The notes: generated by a model not told the origin, from the letters alone. A DNA stretch of 64,000 bases from Campylobacteraceae bacterium (GCA_013373175.1 JABXII010000014.1:1-64000); one strand, 5' to 3'; counted from the stretch's first letter, positions 44,337 through 53,067 are shown. Translations and numbers: made by a program.

Positions 44337-46023
44337 TGCTATCTCCTAATAAAGTCATTTCATTTAATGCGTGTCCATTTGGAACCATTGGTAATACAAT
44401 TTCGTCTCTAGCTACAATAACATCAATCATTGCAGGCTTTTTCTTTTCTACTGCATCTTTTAAAGCTTCTTCAAACTCTTTTTTCGTAGTTACTCTATAT
44501 CCTATTCCACCAAATGATTCAACTAACATTTTAAAGTCAGGCTGTGCACTTAAATCTGTTTCAGATAATCTATTTTCATAGAATAGTGTTTGCCATTGTC
44601 TTACCATTCCAAGATAGTTATTATTAAGAATAATATTAATAACTGGTAAATTATACTCAACGCAAGTCATTAACTCTTGAATATTCATTAAAATTGAACC
44701 ATCTCCAGTGAAGTTAATAGATACTTTATCAGGATTACCTCTGGCAACTCCCATAGCTCCCGGAAGACCAAATCCCATAGTTCCTAAACCACCTGATGTA
44801 TTCCATTGTCTTGGATAAGAGAATGGATAAAATTGTGCTGTCCACATTTGGTGTTGCCCAACATCTGTAGAGATAATTGCATTTTCACCTAAAATTTGTC
44901 CAACTCTTTCAATTGCCCATTGTGGCTTAATAACTGCATCAGAATCTTGATATCTTAATGGTTCTTTTTCTTTATAATCTCTTAATAAAGAAACCCAATT
45001 AGTATATTCATTAAACTCCATACTTTTTGCAGCTTCAATCATACCTTCAACTGTTACTTTTAAATCTCCAACAATTGGAAAATTCGTATCAACTAGTTTA
45101 CCAATAGAAGTTGGGTCAACATCAACATGAATTACTTTTGCTTTTTTAGCAAACTCATCAAGTCTTCCTGTAACCCTATCATCAAATCTTGCACCTAAAG
45201 AGATAATACAATCAGTGTCATGAGCTGCCATATTAGCTGCAAATTCACCGTGCATACCTAACATACCCATAAATAATTCATTGTCATCACCCATAACACC
45301 TCTAGCCATAAGTGTTTCAACAACTGGGATATTTGCCATTTTTGCAAACTCTCTAATTTCATAAGCACAATTTGCTAAGATTGCTCCACCACCAACGTAT
45401 AATAAAGGCTTTTTAGATTTTGCAATTGCATCCATTGCCTTTTTTAGTTGTCTTTTGTTGTAATTAACAGTAGGTTTATATGTTGGAATATCAACCTCTT
45501 TAGGATATTCAAAGTTAGCTACTTCAGCTGTAATATCTTTAGGAATATCAATATGGACAGGACCAGGTCTCCCCGTTGCTGCTATATGAAATGCCTCTTT
45601 TATAATTCTTGGTAAATCTTTAATATCATTTACTAGATAGTTATGTTTTGTACATGGTCTACTAATACCAACTGCATCTATTTCTTGAAATCCATCTGTT
45701 CCTATGATAGTTGTAGGAACTTGTCCTGAAATAACAACCATTGGAACTGAATCCATATATGCATCTGCTAGTCCTGTTACTGCGTTAGTAAAACCTGGTC
45801 CACTTGTTACAATAGCAACACCTACTTTACCAGTAGATTTAGCAAAACCTTCAGCAGCATGTATTGCTGCTTGCTCATGTCTAGTTAATATATGTTGAAA
45901 AAAACTCTGCTTATAAATTTCGTCATAGACATTCATAATAGCGCCACCAGGGTAACCAAATACTACATCTACCCCTTCCTCTTTTAATGATTCCGTAACC
46001 ATTTTTGCGCCAGTTATTCTCAT
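44329..46023 (-). CDS. ilvB: Acetolactate synthase large (catalytic) subunit
   Basis: 564 residues. Thiamine-diphosphate enzyme that makes acetolactate or acetohydroxybutyrate. Motifs in order: VFGYPGGAIMNVYD and the catalytic Glu in HEQAAIHAAEGFAKSTGKVG near residue 50, the FAD-domain GGGAI and LGARFDDRVTGR, and the TPP-binding NFTGDGSILMNIQELMTC...NNNYLGMVRQWQ. Length matches IlvB/IlvI. It heads ilvB-ilvH; a TATAAT box lies 30 bases upstream. No leader peptide rich in Ile, Leu or Val is visible. Confidence 0.97.
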   Translation of the reverse strand: MRITGAKMVTESLKEEGVDVVFGYPGGAIMNVYDEIYKQSFFQHILTRHEQAAIHAAEGFAKSTGKVGVAIVTSGPGFTNAVTGLADAYMDSVPMVVISGQVPTTIIGTDGFQEIDAVGISRPCTKHNYLVNDIKDLPRIIKEAFHIAATGRPGPVHIDIPKDITAEVANFEYPKEVDIPTYKPTVNYNKRQLKKAMDAIAKSKKPLLYVGGGAILANCAYEIREFAKMANIPVVETLMARGVMGDDNELFMGMLGMHGEFAANMAAHDTDCIISLGARFDDRVTGRLDEFAKKAKVIHVDVDPTSIGKLVDTNFPIVGDLKVTVEGMIEAAKSMEFNEYTNWVSLLRDYKEKEPLRYQDSDAVIKPQWAIERVGQILGENAIISTDVGQHQMWTAQFYPFSYPRQWNTSGGLGTMGFGLPGAMGVARGNPDKVSINFTGDGSILMNIQELMTCVEYNLPVINIILNNNYLGMVRQWQTLFYENRLSETDLSAQPDFKMLVESFGGIGYRVTTKKEFEEALKDAVEKKKPAMIDVIVARDEIVLPMVPNGHALNEMTLLGDSNE

Positions 46024-46052
46024 TGCCTTTTCCTTTTATAAAATAATCAAAG

Positions 46053-46058
46053 ATTATA
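46053..46058 (-). promoter_or_regulatory. -10 box of ilvB
   Basis: Minus-strand TATAAT preceded by CTG (CTGTATAATC), about 30 bases before the ilvB start. No good -35 hexamer is visible. Confidence 0.45.
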
Positions 46059-46145
46059 CAGAAGTATTGATTAATAGCAGTTTAATAAGCAATTTTATGA
46101 TAAATTTTAAATTTAGCTTATATTTATTATTTTTTAGCTAAAATG

Positions 46146-46151
46146 TATAAT
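46146..46151 (+). promoter_or_regulatory. -10 box of the flagellin-like gene
   Basis: TATAAT within ATGTATAATAATT, 26 bases before the ATG, with an AAGAGG ribosome site. It resembles the main sigma factor rather than sigma28 (no CGATAT-type box) or sigma54 (no GG/GC pair). Confidence 0.45.
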
Positions 46152-46176
46152 AATTAATCTACTATAAGAGGTTTTA

Positions 46177-46989
46177 ATGGATATTAATAATGTAAATAAT
46201 AATATTGCTTCATTAAATAGTTCTTCGGACTATCAACTTAATAAAACTAATAGTTCCTCAAAAATTCAAGATAATAGTAGTGATTTTCTACATCTTACAA
46301 TTAATGAATACAATCAAAAAAGAGACGAGCTTTCAGAGTCTTTACAATCATTTAATACAGGTATTGCTATTACAAAAGTAGCAGAAAATGGATTAAATAA
46401 ACAAGAAGAAATATTAAATAATATTCAAGATAAACTTAACTCTTTAGATGAAAATATTCAAAACAAAAATGAAATAAAAAATGATTTAAATAAAGAGCTT
46501 ATGAATTTTAAAGAAGAAGCTTTTCAAACAAAATATCAAAGAGAAAACCTAATTGCAATTGATGATTATGAAGAGAATTTATCAGTTACTGTTTCTACTA
46601 AAGAAGCTTATCACTCAATAGATAAGCCAAATACTCCTCAAATAGCAAACTCTCTTGCGCAAGAGTTTAGTAGAAATGATTTTAATAATGAAGATTCATT
46701 AAATATTACAAAAGAACAAGTTGCCTTAGCACAAAAAGAGATTCAAGGATACAAAACTCAGTTTAATGACTTAGGTGAGAAACTAGAATCAAGTGCAAGA
46801 AGTTCTATTTCTACGCAAGTAGAGTTATCTAAACTTAATATGCAAAACTTAAAAAGTGGTGTAGAAATAAATTTTGGAAAAGAGATGAATGATTTTTCTA
46901 AAACAAATATCACTTCTAATATGGGTTATTTAGCTGCTTCACAAGCAAATATTATGCAAGAGCAAAGTGTAAGGCTATTATCTAAGTAG
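46177..46989 (+). CDS. Flagellin-family-like protein
   Basis: 270 residues, no signal peptide. Two ends resemble flagellin. About residues 58-125 follow the D0/D1 N-terminal pattern (NTGIAITKVAENGL...EILNNIQDKLNSL..., then L-x-x-E-L repeats; compare NANDGISLAQTAEGALQE in flagellins). The last ~25 residues (NMGYLAASQANIMQEQSVRLL) match the C-terminal D0 helix (S-x-A-M-A-Q-A-N-Q-x-x-x-x-V-L-x-L-L). The middle is short and helical, without a variable D2/D3 domain. It may be a secreted or minor flagellin like Campylobacter FlaC, but sequence similarity is limited. It is a single gene away from flagellar clusters and converges on ppx with a 12-base overlap. Confidence 0.55.
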   Translation: MDINNVNNNIASLNSSSDYQLNKTNSSSKIQDNSSDFLHLTINEYNQKRDELSESLQSFNTGIAITKVAENGLNKQEEILNNIQDKLNSLDENIQNKNEIKNDLNKELMNFKEEAFQTKYQRENLIAIDDYEENLSVTVSTKEAYHSIDKPNTPQIANSLAQEFSRNDFNNEDSLNITKEQVALAQKEIQGYKTQFNDLGEKLESSARSSISTQVELSKLNMQNLKSGVEINFGKEMNDFSKTNITSNMGYLAASQANIMQEQSVRLLSK

Positions 46990-47886
46990 ACAAGAGTTAA
47001 TAGCTACACCCTCTCTTAAACCATCATCTAAAACTATTGATTCTTTTTTATCTAACACTTCAAAAATAGTTTTATAAATATAAACACCAACTTCAATAAA
47101 TTCAACTCTACCTTTTCCTACAAGTTTAGTAATTGTAGAAGTTGAAGAGTTTTTAAAAAGTTCTAAACACTCATCTAAATCTTTTATTTTAATTTTTGTA
47201 CCATTAACAGCATCTTTATCATAGTGAAAGAAGTCTTGTCCTAATTTTATTGCTGCAATTGTAGTTGGAGTTCCAGCCGTTGCAACAAAAGTAAACTCTT
47301 TTGTATCAATACTATTTTCTTCTAAAAAGTTTTTTATATCTTTTTTATTTTTTTGTAACTCTTTATATAAGTCATCACAGTTTTCATGTCTTTGTGTTAA
47401 AGTAACAATACCAAAATTAAAGCTATGAGAAATAAAATCCTCATCGTTATTTACAATGATTTCGGTAGAACCTCCACCAATATCAAGTAAAATAAACTTT
47501 GAAGAGTTGATTTTTTCTCTTTTTAAAGCATATTTAACAGCTAAAAGTGTAAGTCTAGCTTCTTCTTTTCCATCGATTATTTTAAAGCTTGCTCCTGTTT
47601 GCTCTTTAAAATATGATAAAACTTCTGAAGAGTTCTTTGCAAGTCTCATAGCAGCAGTAGTAACGCAAATAGCTTTACTTGGTTCATAATTAAGTTTTTT
47701 ACACGAAGCTTCAATTGCCAAAACAACTCTTTGTTGAGCCTCTTTTGAAATGCAGTTTGTCTCATTTAAACCATCAGCCATTCCTACAACTTCATTGTAT
47801 TCACCAATAACTTTATTATTTAAGCAATCGTAGATTAAGACTCTAAAAGAGTTAGAGCCTAAATCAATAGCGGTAACTTGACTCAT
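46978..47886 (-). CDS. ppx: Ppx/GppA family exopolyphosphatase / guanosine pentaphosphatase
   Basis: 302 residues. ASKHA-fold phosphatase acting on polyphosphate and/or pppGpp. The phosphate-binding motifs are IDLGSNSFRVLIYD (N-terminus) and LLDIGGGSTEIIV (about 142-154), with TAAMRLAKNS between. It is the short two-domain form common in this phylum, lacking the C-terminal HD domain of E. coli Ppx. It follows pssA with no gap and may be co-transcribed with the diguanylate cyclase, linking lipid and nucleotide signalling genes only by position. Confidence 0.92.
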   Translation of the reverse strand: MSQVTAIDLGSNSFRVLIYDCLNNKVIGEYNEVVGMADGLNETNCISKEAQQRVVLAIEASCKKLNYEPSKAICVTTAAMRLAKNSSEVLSYFKEQTGASFKIIDGKEEARLTLLAVKYALKREKINSSKFILLDIGGGSTEIIVNNDEDFISHSFNFGIVTLTQRHENCDDLYKELQKNKKDIKNFLEENSIDTKEFTFVATAGTPTTIAAIKLGQDFFHYDKDAVNGTKIKIKDLDECLELFKNSSTSTITKLVGKGRVEFIEVGVYIYKTIFEVLDKKESIVLDDGLREGVAINSCLLR

Positions 47887-48444
47887 TTATGGATGTCTGA
47901 TTTTAAGTTTTGAATTTAGTAGGAATCCAATGATAATCATTGAAATTAAAACAATATTTTCATTTATAAGCCCAGTTAACCATACTAAATAAACAACCCA
48001 TAATAAAATTGCACCTAGTGGTGTTGGAACTCCAATAAAATATTTTTCAACCTCACCTTCTTGGGCATTAATATTAAACTGAATTAATCTTCTAAGACCA
48101 GAAATTACATAATAAATAAAAGCAAATGCAACTAAAGGTGTATAAAGCATTAATTCTTTGCCGTCTATTACTGCAAAAAAGATGAACATAGTTGGAACTA
48201 TTACAAATGATAAAAAGTCCGCAAAAGAGTCTAATTGAATACCAAACTCTGTAGATAAATTATATTTTCTTGCGATTTTACCATCCACAATATCAAAAGC
48301 ACCCGCAAGCCATGCGAAAAGTGCAGCCGCAAAAAAATTATTATGTGTTAGATAATAAATTGCTAACATACCAGCGGCAATATTAAAAAAAGTTGCTAGG
48401 TTAGCTAAATTAAAATGACTATTTTTATTAAATAGAAACGTCAA
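47887..48444 (-). CDS. pssA: CDP-diacylglycerol-serine O-phosphatidyltransferase
   Basis: 185 residues, TTG start right after the diguanylate cyclase stop, with GAAGGAG in the end of that gene. It makes phosphatidylserine, the precursor of phosphatidylethanolamine. The CDP-alcohol phosphotransferase motif D-G-x2-A-R-x8-G-x3-D-x3-D is complete (Asp54 to Asp76). Five or six hydrophobic helices are visible. The length is that of the short Bacillus/Campylobacter-type PssA. Confidence 0.92.
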   Translation of the reverse strand: MTFLFNKNSHFNLANLATFFNIAAGMLAIYYLTHNNFFAAALFAWLAGAFDIVDGKIARKYNLSTEFGIQLDSFADFLSFVIVPTMFIFFAVIDGKELMLYTPLVAFAFIYYVISGLRRLIQFNINAQEGEVEKYFIGVPTPLGAILLWVVYLVWLTGLINENIVLISMIIIGFLLNSKLKIRHP

Positions 48445-49557
48445 TTATTCTCCTTCGTTATGAATAGTAAACTGATTTCTACCATTCTCTTTTGATTTGT
48501 ATAAACACTCATCAGCTATTTTATAAAGCTTGTTACAAGATGTGTATGAATAGGGTTGATAAATAACAGCCCCTATAGATATTGTAACGACATTTGCAAT
48601 CTTACTATTTTTATGCTCAATATTTAATGATTGTATATTATTATTTACATCTTTTAGGCACTCTTTTAGAGTTTTTTCATCAATATCGAATAAAATTACT
48701 CCAAACTCTTCACCACCTAACCTAAATACATACTCGTAATCTTTATTAAAGTATTCCTTGAGCTCTTTTGCTACAGCTTTTAAAGTTTCATCGCCTAAGT
48801 CATGTCCATAGGTGTCATTGTACTGTTTAAAAAAGTCAATATCAAGCATTACAAAAGCAGTATGCCAAGAGTTTTGGTTTGAAATAAAGGGCATATTATC
48901 AAATATTTTATCAAAATACTTTCTATTATATAACTTTGTCATAGAATCAGTAATTGAATCTAATGCATATTTTTTAGTAAGTATTTTTAATTGATTGTCT
49001 TTTTTTATAATAGAATAAATAATAAAAGATATAAAAATAAAAGAGACTACAATTAATGCAATCATATTATAAAATAAGTACTCTTTCATTGATGAATACT
49101 CTTTTAAGAACTCTACTCTTTTTTTATAAGCAATCTTTTTTTCATATTCTTTTAAAAAGTCAATTCTTTTTATTACTTTTTTATATGTTGAGATTTTAGT
49201 TTTATAAGATAAAGAGCTATTAACAGACTTATTTATTTTACTAATAACTTTTCTTTCTTCAATATCTTTGTAAGAGTTATTATAATAATCCCAATCTTTT
49301 TTTATAGATTTAAAATATGGTTCTCTTTTACATTTTTTGTATGTTCTCATACATTTAATTAAGTCATCATAATTTTCTTCTATACTATGAAGTTTTAGTA
49401 CAGGCATATAATTTCCAAAATAAATATAATCAATTTGTTTTTTTAGTTTGTCAATCTGAGAATTAAACATAAAACTAGAAGTAAATAAAGAAGCTAAAAT
49501 AATGAAGCTAAGAACACCTAATTTAAAACTAACACTTTTATAAAACTCTTTTTTCAT
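48445..49557 (-). CDS. Membrane diguanylate cyclase (GGDEF)
   Basis: 370 residues. One membrane helix (about 11-30), a periplasmic segment (about 31-160, rich in Lys/Tyr, with two cysteines at 69 and 76), a second helix (about 163-185) and a cytoplasmic GGDEF domain. The active site is GGEEF (281-285), an accepted active variant; MLDIDFFKQYNDTYGHDLGD before it and ATVSIG-like VVTISIGAV after are typical. The RxxD inhibitory site is absent: the aligned residues are Lys-Asp-Tyr-Glu. It should make c-di-GMP in response to an unknown periplasmic signal. Confidence 0.9.
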   Translation of the reverse strand: MKKEFYKSVSFKLGVLSFIILASLFTSSFMFNSQIDKLKKQIDYIYFGNYMPVLKLHSIEENYDDLIKCMRTYKKCKREPYFKSIKKDWDYYNNSYKDIEERKVISKINKSVNSSLSYKTKISTYKKVIKRIDFLKEYEKKIAYKKRVEFLKEYSSMKEYLFYNMIALIVVSFIFISFIIYSIIKKDNQLKILTKKYALDSITDSMTKLYNRKYFDKIFDNMPFISNQNSWHTAFVMLDIDFFKQYNDTYGHDLGDETLKAVAKELKEYFNKDYEYVFRLGGEEFGVILFDIDEKTLKECLKDVNNNIQSLNIEHKNSKIANVVTISIGAVIYQPYSYTSCNKLYKIADECLYKSKENGRNQFTIHNEGE

Positions 49558-49662
49558 ATTAAAATTATATCTAATAAGTATTAAAAATGCTTATAAATTA
49601 ACTTAACTTATTCTTAATTATCTTTTAGATACAATCGCGATTTTAATAAGAAAGGTTTTATT

Positions 49663-51207
49663 TTGTTGAATATCAAAGATACAATAATTGGTAAATCAGT
49701 CAAAAGTGATGTCTTATCAGGAATAGTTGTTGCAGTTGCTTTAGTTCCAGAAGCTATTGCATTTTCAATTATTGCTGGTGTATCACCTTTAGTTGGTTTA
49801 TATACAGCATTTATTTTAGGACTGATTACTGCATTAGTTGGTGGTAAAGCAGGAATGATTTCTGGTGCAACAGGAGCAATTGCAGTTGTTTTAGTTGGAT
49901 TAGGAGTTAAAGTTAAAGAGTCTATTCCAGAGAACTTATTAGCACAATTAACTGCAAATGGAGAACTTTCTACTTATATTTTACAGTATATTTTATTAGC
50001 TACTATTCTTGCAGGTATTTTTCAAGTTTTAATTGGTGTTTTTAAACTTGGAAAGTTAATTAGATTAGTTCCTCAACCAGCAATGTATGGATTTGTAAAT
50101 GGTCTTGCAATTGTAATTGCACTTGCTCAATTTCCACTATTTAAAGGTGAAAGTTGGATAATGTACGCACTTGTTGCTCTTACAATGGTTATTGTTAAAT
50201 TTTTCCCAAAAGTATCAACAGCAGTTCCATCAGGTCTTGTTGCTATTGTTGTTATTTCAGCAGTTGTTATAGGAATGGACTTAGATACAAAAAGAGTTGG
50301 TGATTTAGCTGATATTTCAGGAAACTTACCATCATTTGCCCTACCAACATTACATATTGATATGGATTCTGTATTAATGGTTCTTCCATACTCTGTTTTA
50401 GTTGCACTTGTTGGTTTAATCGAGTCACTTTTAACTCTTTCAGTTTTAGATGAAATGGGTGGTAAAAGAGGAAGTGGAAATCAAGAGTGTATTGCACAAG
50501 GTGCAGGAAATATTACTTGTGGTTTCTTTGGTGGTATGGCAGGTTGTGCAATGATTGGACAATCTATTATTAATTTCTCAAATGGTGGTTGGGGAAGACT
50601 TTCAGGTATCACTGCTGCTATTTTACTTATCTCTTTTGTTGTTGCTTTAAGTCCATATATTGCATTGATTCCTGTAGCTGTTTTAGTAGGAATTATGTTT
50701 ATGGTTTCTATTGGTACTTTTGAGTGGGAAAGTGGAAATAGAATTAGATTTATGCCAAACTCAGATAAGTTTGTTTTAGTTGCTGTAACAGTTATAACTA
50801 TCTTTGCAGACTTAGCAATTGCCGTTATTACAGGTATTATTATCTCAGCATTAGTATTTGCATGGAATCACTCAAAAGTAAGATCTAGAACTTACAGAGA
50901 AGATGATAATACAAAAGTTTATGAGTTTGATGGACCATTATTCTTTGGTTCTACAACTTCATTCTTTGAACTTTTTGATACAAAACATGACCCAGATAAT
51001 ATTATTCTTGACTTTAGAGATGCAAGAGTAATGGATATTTCAGGAGTTGAAGCAATTGATAATATCACTAAAAAATATGCCGAGATAGGTAAGAAACTTA
51101 CAATTAGACACTTAAGTGAAGATTGTAAAAAAATTCTTAAGGATGCAGGACCATTTTGTACTTATGAAGAAGATGATCCTAACTATAAAGTAGCTATTAA
51201 CTATTAA
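49663..51207 (+). CDS. SulP-family anion transporter with STAS domain (second paralogue)
   Basis: 514 residues, TTG start seven bases after AAAGG (a TTG one codon later is possible). SulP signatures: GIVVAVALVPEAIAFSIIAGVSPLVGLY, SGATGAIAVVLV, QGAGNITCGFFGGMAGCAMIGQSIIN, and a C-terminal STAS domain (about 410-500, FDGPLFFGSTTSFFELFD, VMDISGVEAID). It differs strongly from the SulP gene at 36895-38487, so it is not a recent duplication, and probably has a different anion specificity. It is a single rightward gene; the substrate is unknown. Confidence 0.88.
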   Translation: MLNIKDTIIGKSVKSDVLSGIVVAVALVPEAIAFSIIAGVSPLVGLYTAFILGLITALVGGKAGMISGATGAIAVVLVGLGVKVKESIPENLLAQLTANGELSTYILQYILLATILAGIFQVLIGVFKLGKLIRLVPQPAMYGFVNGLAIVIALAQFPLFKGESWIMYALVALTMVIVKFFPKVSTAVPSGLVAIVVISAVVIGMDLDTKRVGDLADISGNLPSFALPTLHIDMDSVLMVLPYSVLVALVGLIESLLTLSVLDEMGGKRGSGNQECIAQGAGNITCGFFGGMAGCAMIGQSIINFSNGGWGRLSGITAAILLISFVVALSPYIALIPVAVLVGIMFMVSIGTFEWESGNRIRFMPNSDKFVLVAVTVITIFADLAIAVITGIIISALVFAWNHSKVRSRTYREDDNTKVYEFDGPLFFGSTTSFFELFDTKHDPDNIILDFRDARVMDISGVEAIDNITKKYAEIGKKLTIRHLSEDCKKILKDAGPFCTYEEDDPNYKVAINY

Positions 51208-51217
51208 GCTAAAAAAC

Positions 51218-51246
51218 TTTACTTTTTTAAAGCAATTAGATAAAAT
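51218..51246 (+). promoter_or_regulatory. Promoter of the SprA-like / axial-like gene pair
   Basis: TTTACT (51218-51223) and TAAAAT (51241-51246) with a 17-base spacer, 24 bases before the ATG. It is a sigma70-type arrangement; no sigma28 or sigma54 flagellar promoter motif was seen. Confidence 0.45.
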
Positions 51247-51269
51247 TGTTTTAATATAAAAGGTTTAAC

Positions 51270-51749
51270 ATGGAAGTAAATGCATATTCTCAATCAGCAT
51301 CGTCTATATACCAAGAGTTAGCTCAGAAAAGAACTGAGCTTGCTAATATTGACAAAAGAGAAGTAGAAAAAGCTGCTTCAGATGAGTATGATAAAACTAA
51401 TGCCTCTAGCGAAAAGTTTGATAAACAAGACTATGATAGAGTTTTAGATAAATATAAAGATTTAGATGCCCAAGTTAAAACCCATGAGCAAGCCCATGCT
51501 GCAAATGGAACTACAACGGCTCCAATTCAATATAACTACCATGTTGGACCAGATGGAAAACTTTATGCAAATGGTGGTTCAGTAAGACTTGATACTTCAA
51601 TTCCAGAAGATGAAGCAGCTGCAAATGCAAAGTTAGAAGAACTAAAAAGTGCTTCAAGTGCACCAAATGAGTTAAGTTCGGCTGATGCACAAATTGCAAG
51701 AATTGCAAATTTAAACAGAATGTTACTGCAATCTCAAGAAGATGCTTAA
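51270..51749 (+). CDS. SprA-related putative metalloprotease
   Basis: 159 residues. The centre matches the SprA-related family: VKTHEQAHAANG with a zinc-type H-E-x-x-H at residues 72-76, then YNYHVGPDGKLYANGGSVRLD, the characteristic G-P-D-G-x-x-Y-A-x-G-G motif, and a helix rich in Ala. The N-terminal 60 residues are charged and helical; no signal peptide. The family is annotated as putative metalloprotease, but I know of no proven substrate. The next gene (axial-like 79-mer) starts 10 bases later, with an AAGGAG site, suggesting a joint flagellar or surface role. Confidence 0.75.
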   Translation: MEVNAYSQSASSIYQELAQKRTELANIDKREVEKAASDEYDKTNASSEKFDKQDYDRVLDKYKDLDAQVKTHEQAHAANGTTTAPIQYNYHVGPDGKLYANGGSVRLDTSIPEDEAAANAKLEELKSASSAPNELSSADAQIARIANLNRMLLQSQEDA

Positions 51750-51759
51750 GGAGTAAATT

Positions 51760-51999
51760 ATGAGAATTGATAGCAATTTAAATGGAATGCTTGCAGCACA
51801 AATGCAAGTAAATGAAACAGCAGAAAAACTATCAACTATTGCACAAGTAGTAGGTGATCCAGAAAATATGGAAGTTACAGCAGATATGATTGATGCAATT
51901 GCTGGTAATATTCCTCAAATAATTGCTTATGAAGCAAGTGCAAAAGGTATTGAAATGCAACAGGCTGTTGCAGATACACTTCTTAATTTAAAGGCATAA
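51760..51999 (+). CDS. 79-residue protein resembling joined ends of a flagellar axial protein
   Basis: The first ~22 residues (MRIDSNLNGMLAAQMQVNETAE) resemble the N-terminal D0 helix of rod/hook proteins (S-L-x-G-L-x-A-A-Q-x-x-x-x-x-x-A-N-N-I). The last ~30 (PQIIAYEASAKGIEMQQAVADTLLNLKA) follow the C-terminal pattern A-Y-E-A-N-A-K-V-I-Q-T-x-D-E-M-L-x-T-L-L-N-L-K. Only about 25 residues lie between, so the exposed domains of a normal axial protein are gone. No signal peptide. It could be a tiny export-apparatus substrate, a plug or cap, or a regulator of assembly. This is inference from pattern, not a named family; it is paired with the SprA-like gene. Confidence 0.5.
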   Translation: MRIDSNLNGMLAAQMQVNETAEKLSTIAQVVGDPENMEVTADMIDAIAGNIPQIIAYEASAKGIEMQQAVADTLLNLKA

Positions 52000-52006
52000 T
52001 ACAATC

Positions 52007-52034
52007 AGTTTATAAGTTTTAAAACTTATAAACT
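52007..52034. terminator. 28-base perfect palindrome between convergent genes
   Basis: AGTTTATAAGTTTT followed by its exact reverse complement, centred at 52020/52021. It begins 8 bases after the 79-codon gene's stop and covers the last codons and stop (52019-52021) of the leftward PagL-like gene. T/A runs at the centre and edges could support termination both ways, though there is no G/C-rich stem. Confidence 0.5.
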
Positions 52035-52498
52035 AATCTAGCTCCAATTAAATCAATACCTGAATTCTTATTGTTTATATTTGCATTAGAATAATGAGTA
52101 TACTTTAATGTTACGTCTAAACTATCTGTAAATCTATAACCAAAACCTGCACTCTCTTTAAATTGAAAATATGTACCATATTCCTCATTATCTAAATGTT
52201 TTTGAGAAAAATAAGCAACACCTAGACCTAATTCAAAATAAATCTTTTCATTAAAAAAATAATTTAACATTGGTTGAGTACTTAGAATAACCATATCATC
52301 TTTTTTAGCTTCTGCATCTTGAAATGTAAATTCCCAACTCAAGTTCGTGTCTTTAATAATTTCATAATTAATATCTTTGATTACAGATATTCCATAAATA
52401 TCAATATCATGATTAGAAGTTCCATATTCTAATGCAACTTTATCAAAAGAATATAAACTACTTATGAATAAGAATAAAATTAAAGTAAGTTTTTTCAT
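52019..52498 (-). CDS. PagL-like lipid A 3-O-deacylase / acyloxyacyl hydrolase family protein
   Basis: 159 residues with a signal peptide (about 1-18). The mature part is a small eight-strand beta-barrel pattern of alternating aromatic residues ending in Phe. The C-terminal segment has HYSNANINNKNSGID, the PagL signature, with the catalytic His135 and Ser137; Asp149 stands where PagL has its third acidic residue. Such enzymes remove an acyl chain from lipid A in the outer membrane and change its detection and permeability. It is a single leftward gene; regulation is not visible. Confidence 0.72.
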   Translation of the reverse strand: MKKLTLILFLFISSLYSFDKVALEYGTSNHDIDIYGISVIKDINYEIIKDTNLSWEFTFQDAEAKKDDMVILSTQPMLNYFFNEKIYFELGLGVAYFSQKHLDNEEYGTYFQFKESAGFGYRFTDSLDVTLKYTHYSNANINNKNSGIDLIGARLVYKF

Positions 52499-52569
52499 AT
52501 TATCTCCTTTTAAAGGAAATATTATAAATAATTTATAATTAAACTAGAATAAATATTACATTTTATAAA

Positions 52570-53064
52570 CTAACTATTAGTTTTTATAAACTGTTGTAGT
52601 TCCTTTAACTGAGTTTCATTAAAAACTTTAATTCCATTCTCATTTAAAAGTCTCGCAGTTAAACCTTGAGCTTCTATTAAATTATCTGAAAAAGTACCAT
52701 CATAAATTTTAGTATTTCCACATGATGGAGATTTTGATTTTAATAATGCAACTTTAATACCCTCTTCTTGGCAAAGCTCTAAAGCTTTTTTAGCCCCAAG
52801 TAAAAAATTTATAGTTACATCTTCTTTATTTATAGTTTCAACTTTAAAAGGCTTTTCTACACTTGTAATCTCTGCTGGTTCTCTGGGAGTAGATAACCCA
52901 CCTTTTACTTCTGGGCATAAAGAGTAAACTTCATTATCACATAAAATATCCATAAATAGTTCTTTTGAAGAAAAAGAAAAGTTTGGATTAAATGCTACAG
53001 AAGAGTTTCCCCCATCATACCTTACATCTTCACCTAAAAGGCAAGAAGAGACCAATAACTTCAT
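52570..53064 (-). CDS. DUF523 family protein
   Basis: 164 residues. The family signature is clear: LVSSCLLGEDVRYDGGNS at the N-terminus, then CPEVKGGLSTPREPAEI and ALLKSKSPSCGNTKIYDG. The conserved cysteines (in SCLLG, SLCPE and PSCG) suggest a metal or cluster site; the family's function is unknown. It begins 3 bases after the ttcA stop and is probably co-transcribed with it. Confidence 0.9.
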   Translation of the reverse strand: MKLLVSSCLLGEDVRYDGGNSSVAFNPNFSFSSKELFMDILCDNEVYSLCPEVKGGLSTPREPAEITSVEKPFKVETINKEDVTINFLLGAKKALELCQEEGIKVALLKSKSPSCGNTKIYDGTFSDNLIEAQGLTARLLNENGIKVFNETQLKELQQFIKTNS

Positions 53065-53067
53065 ATA

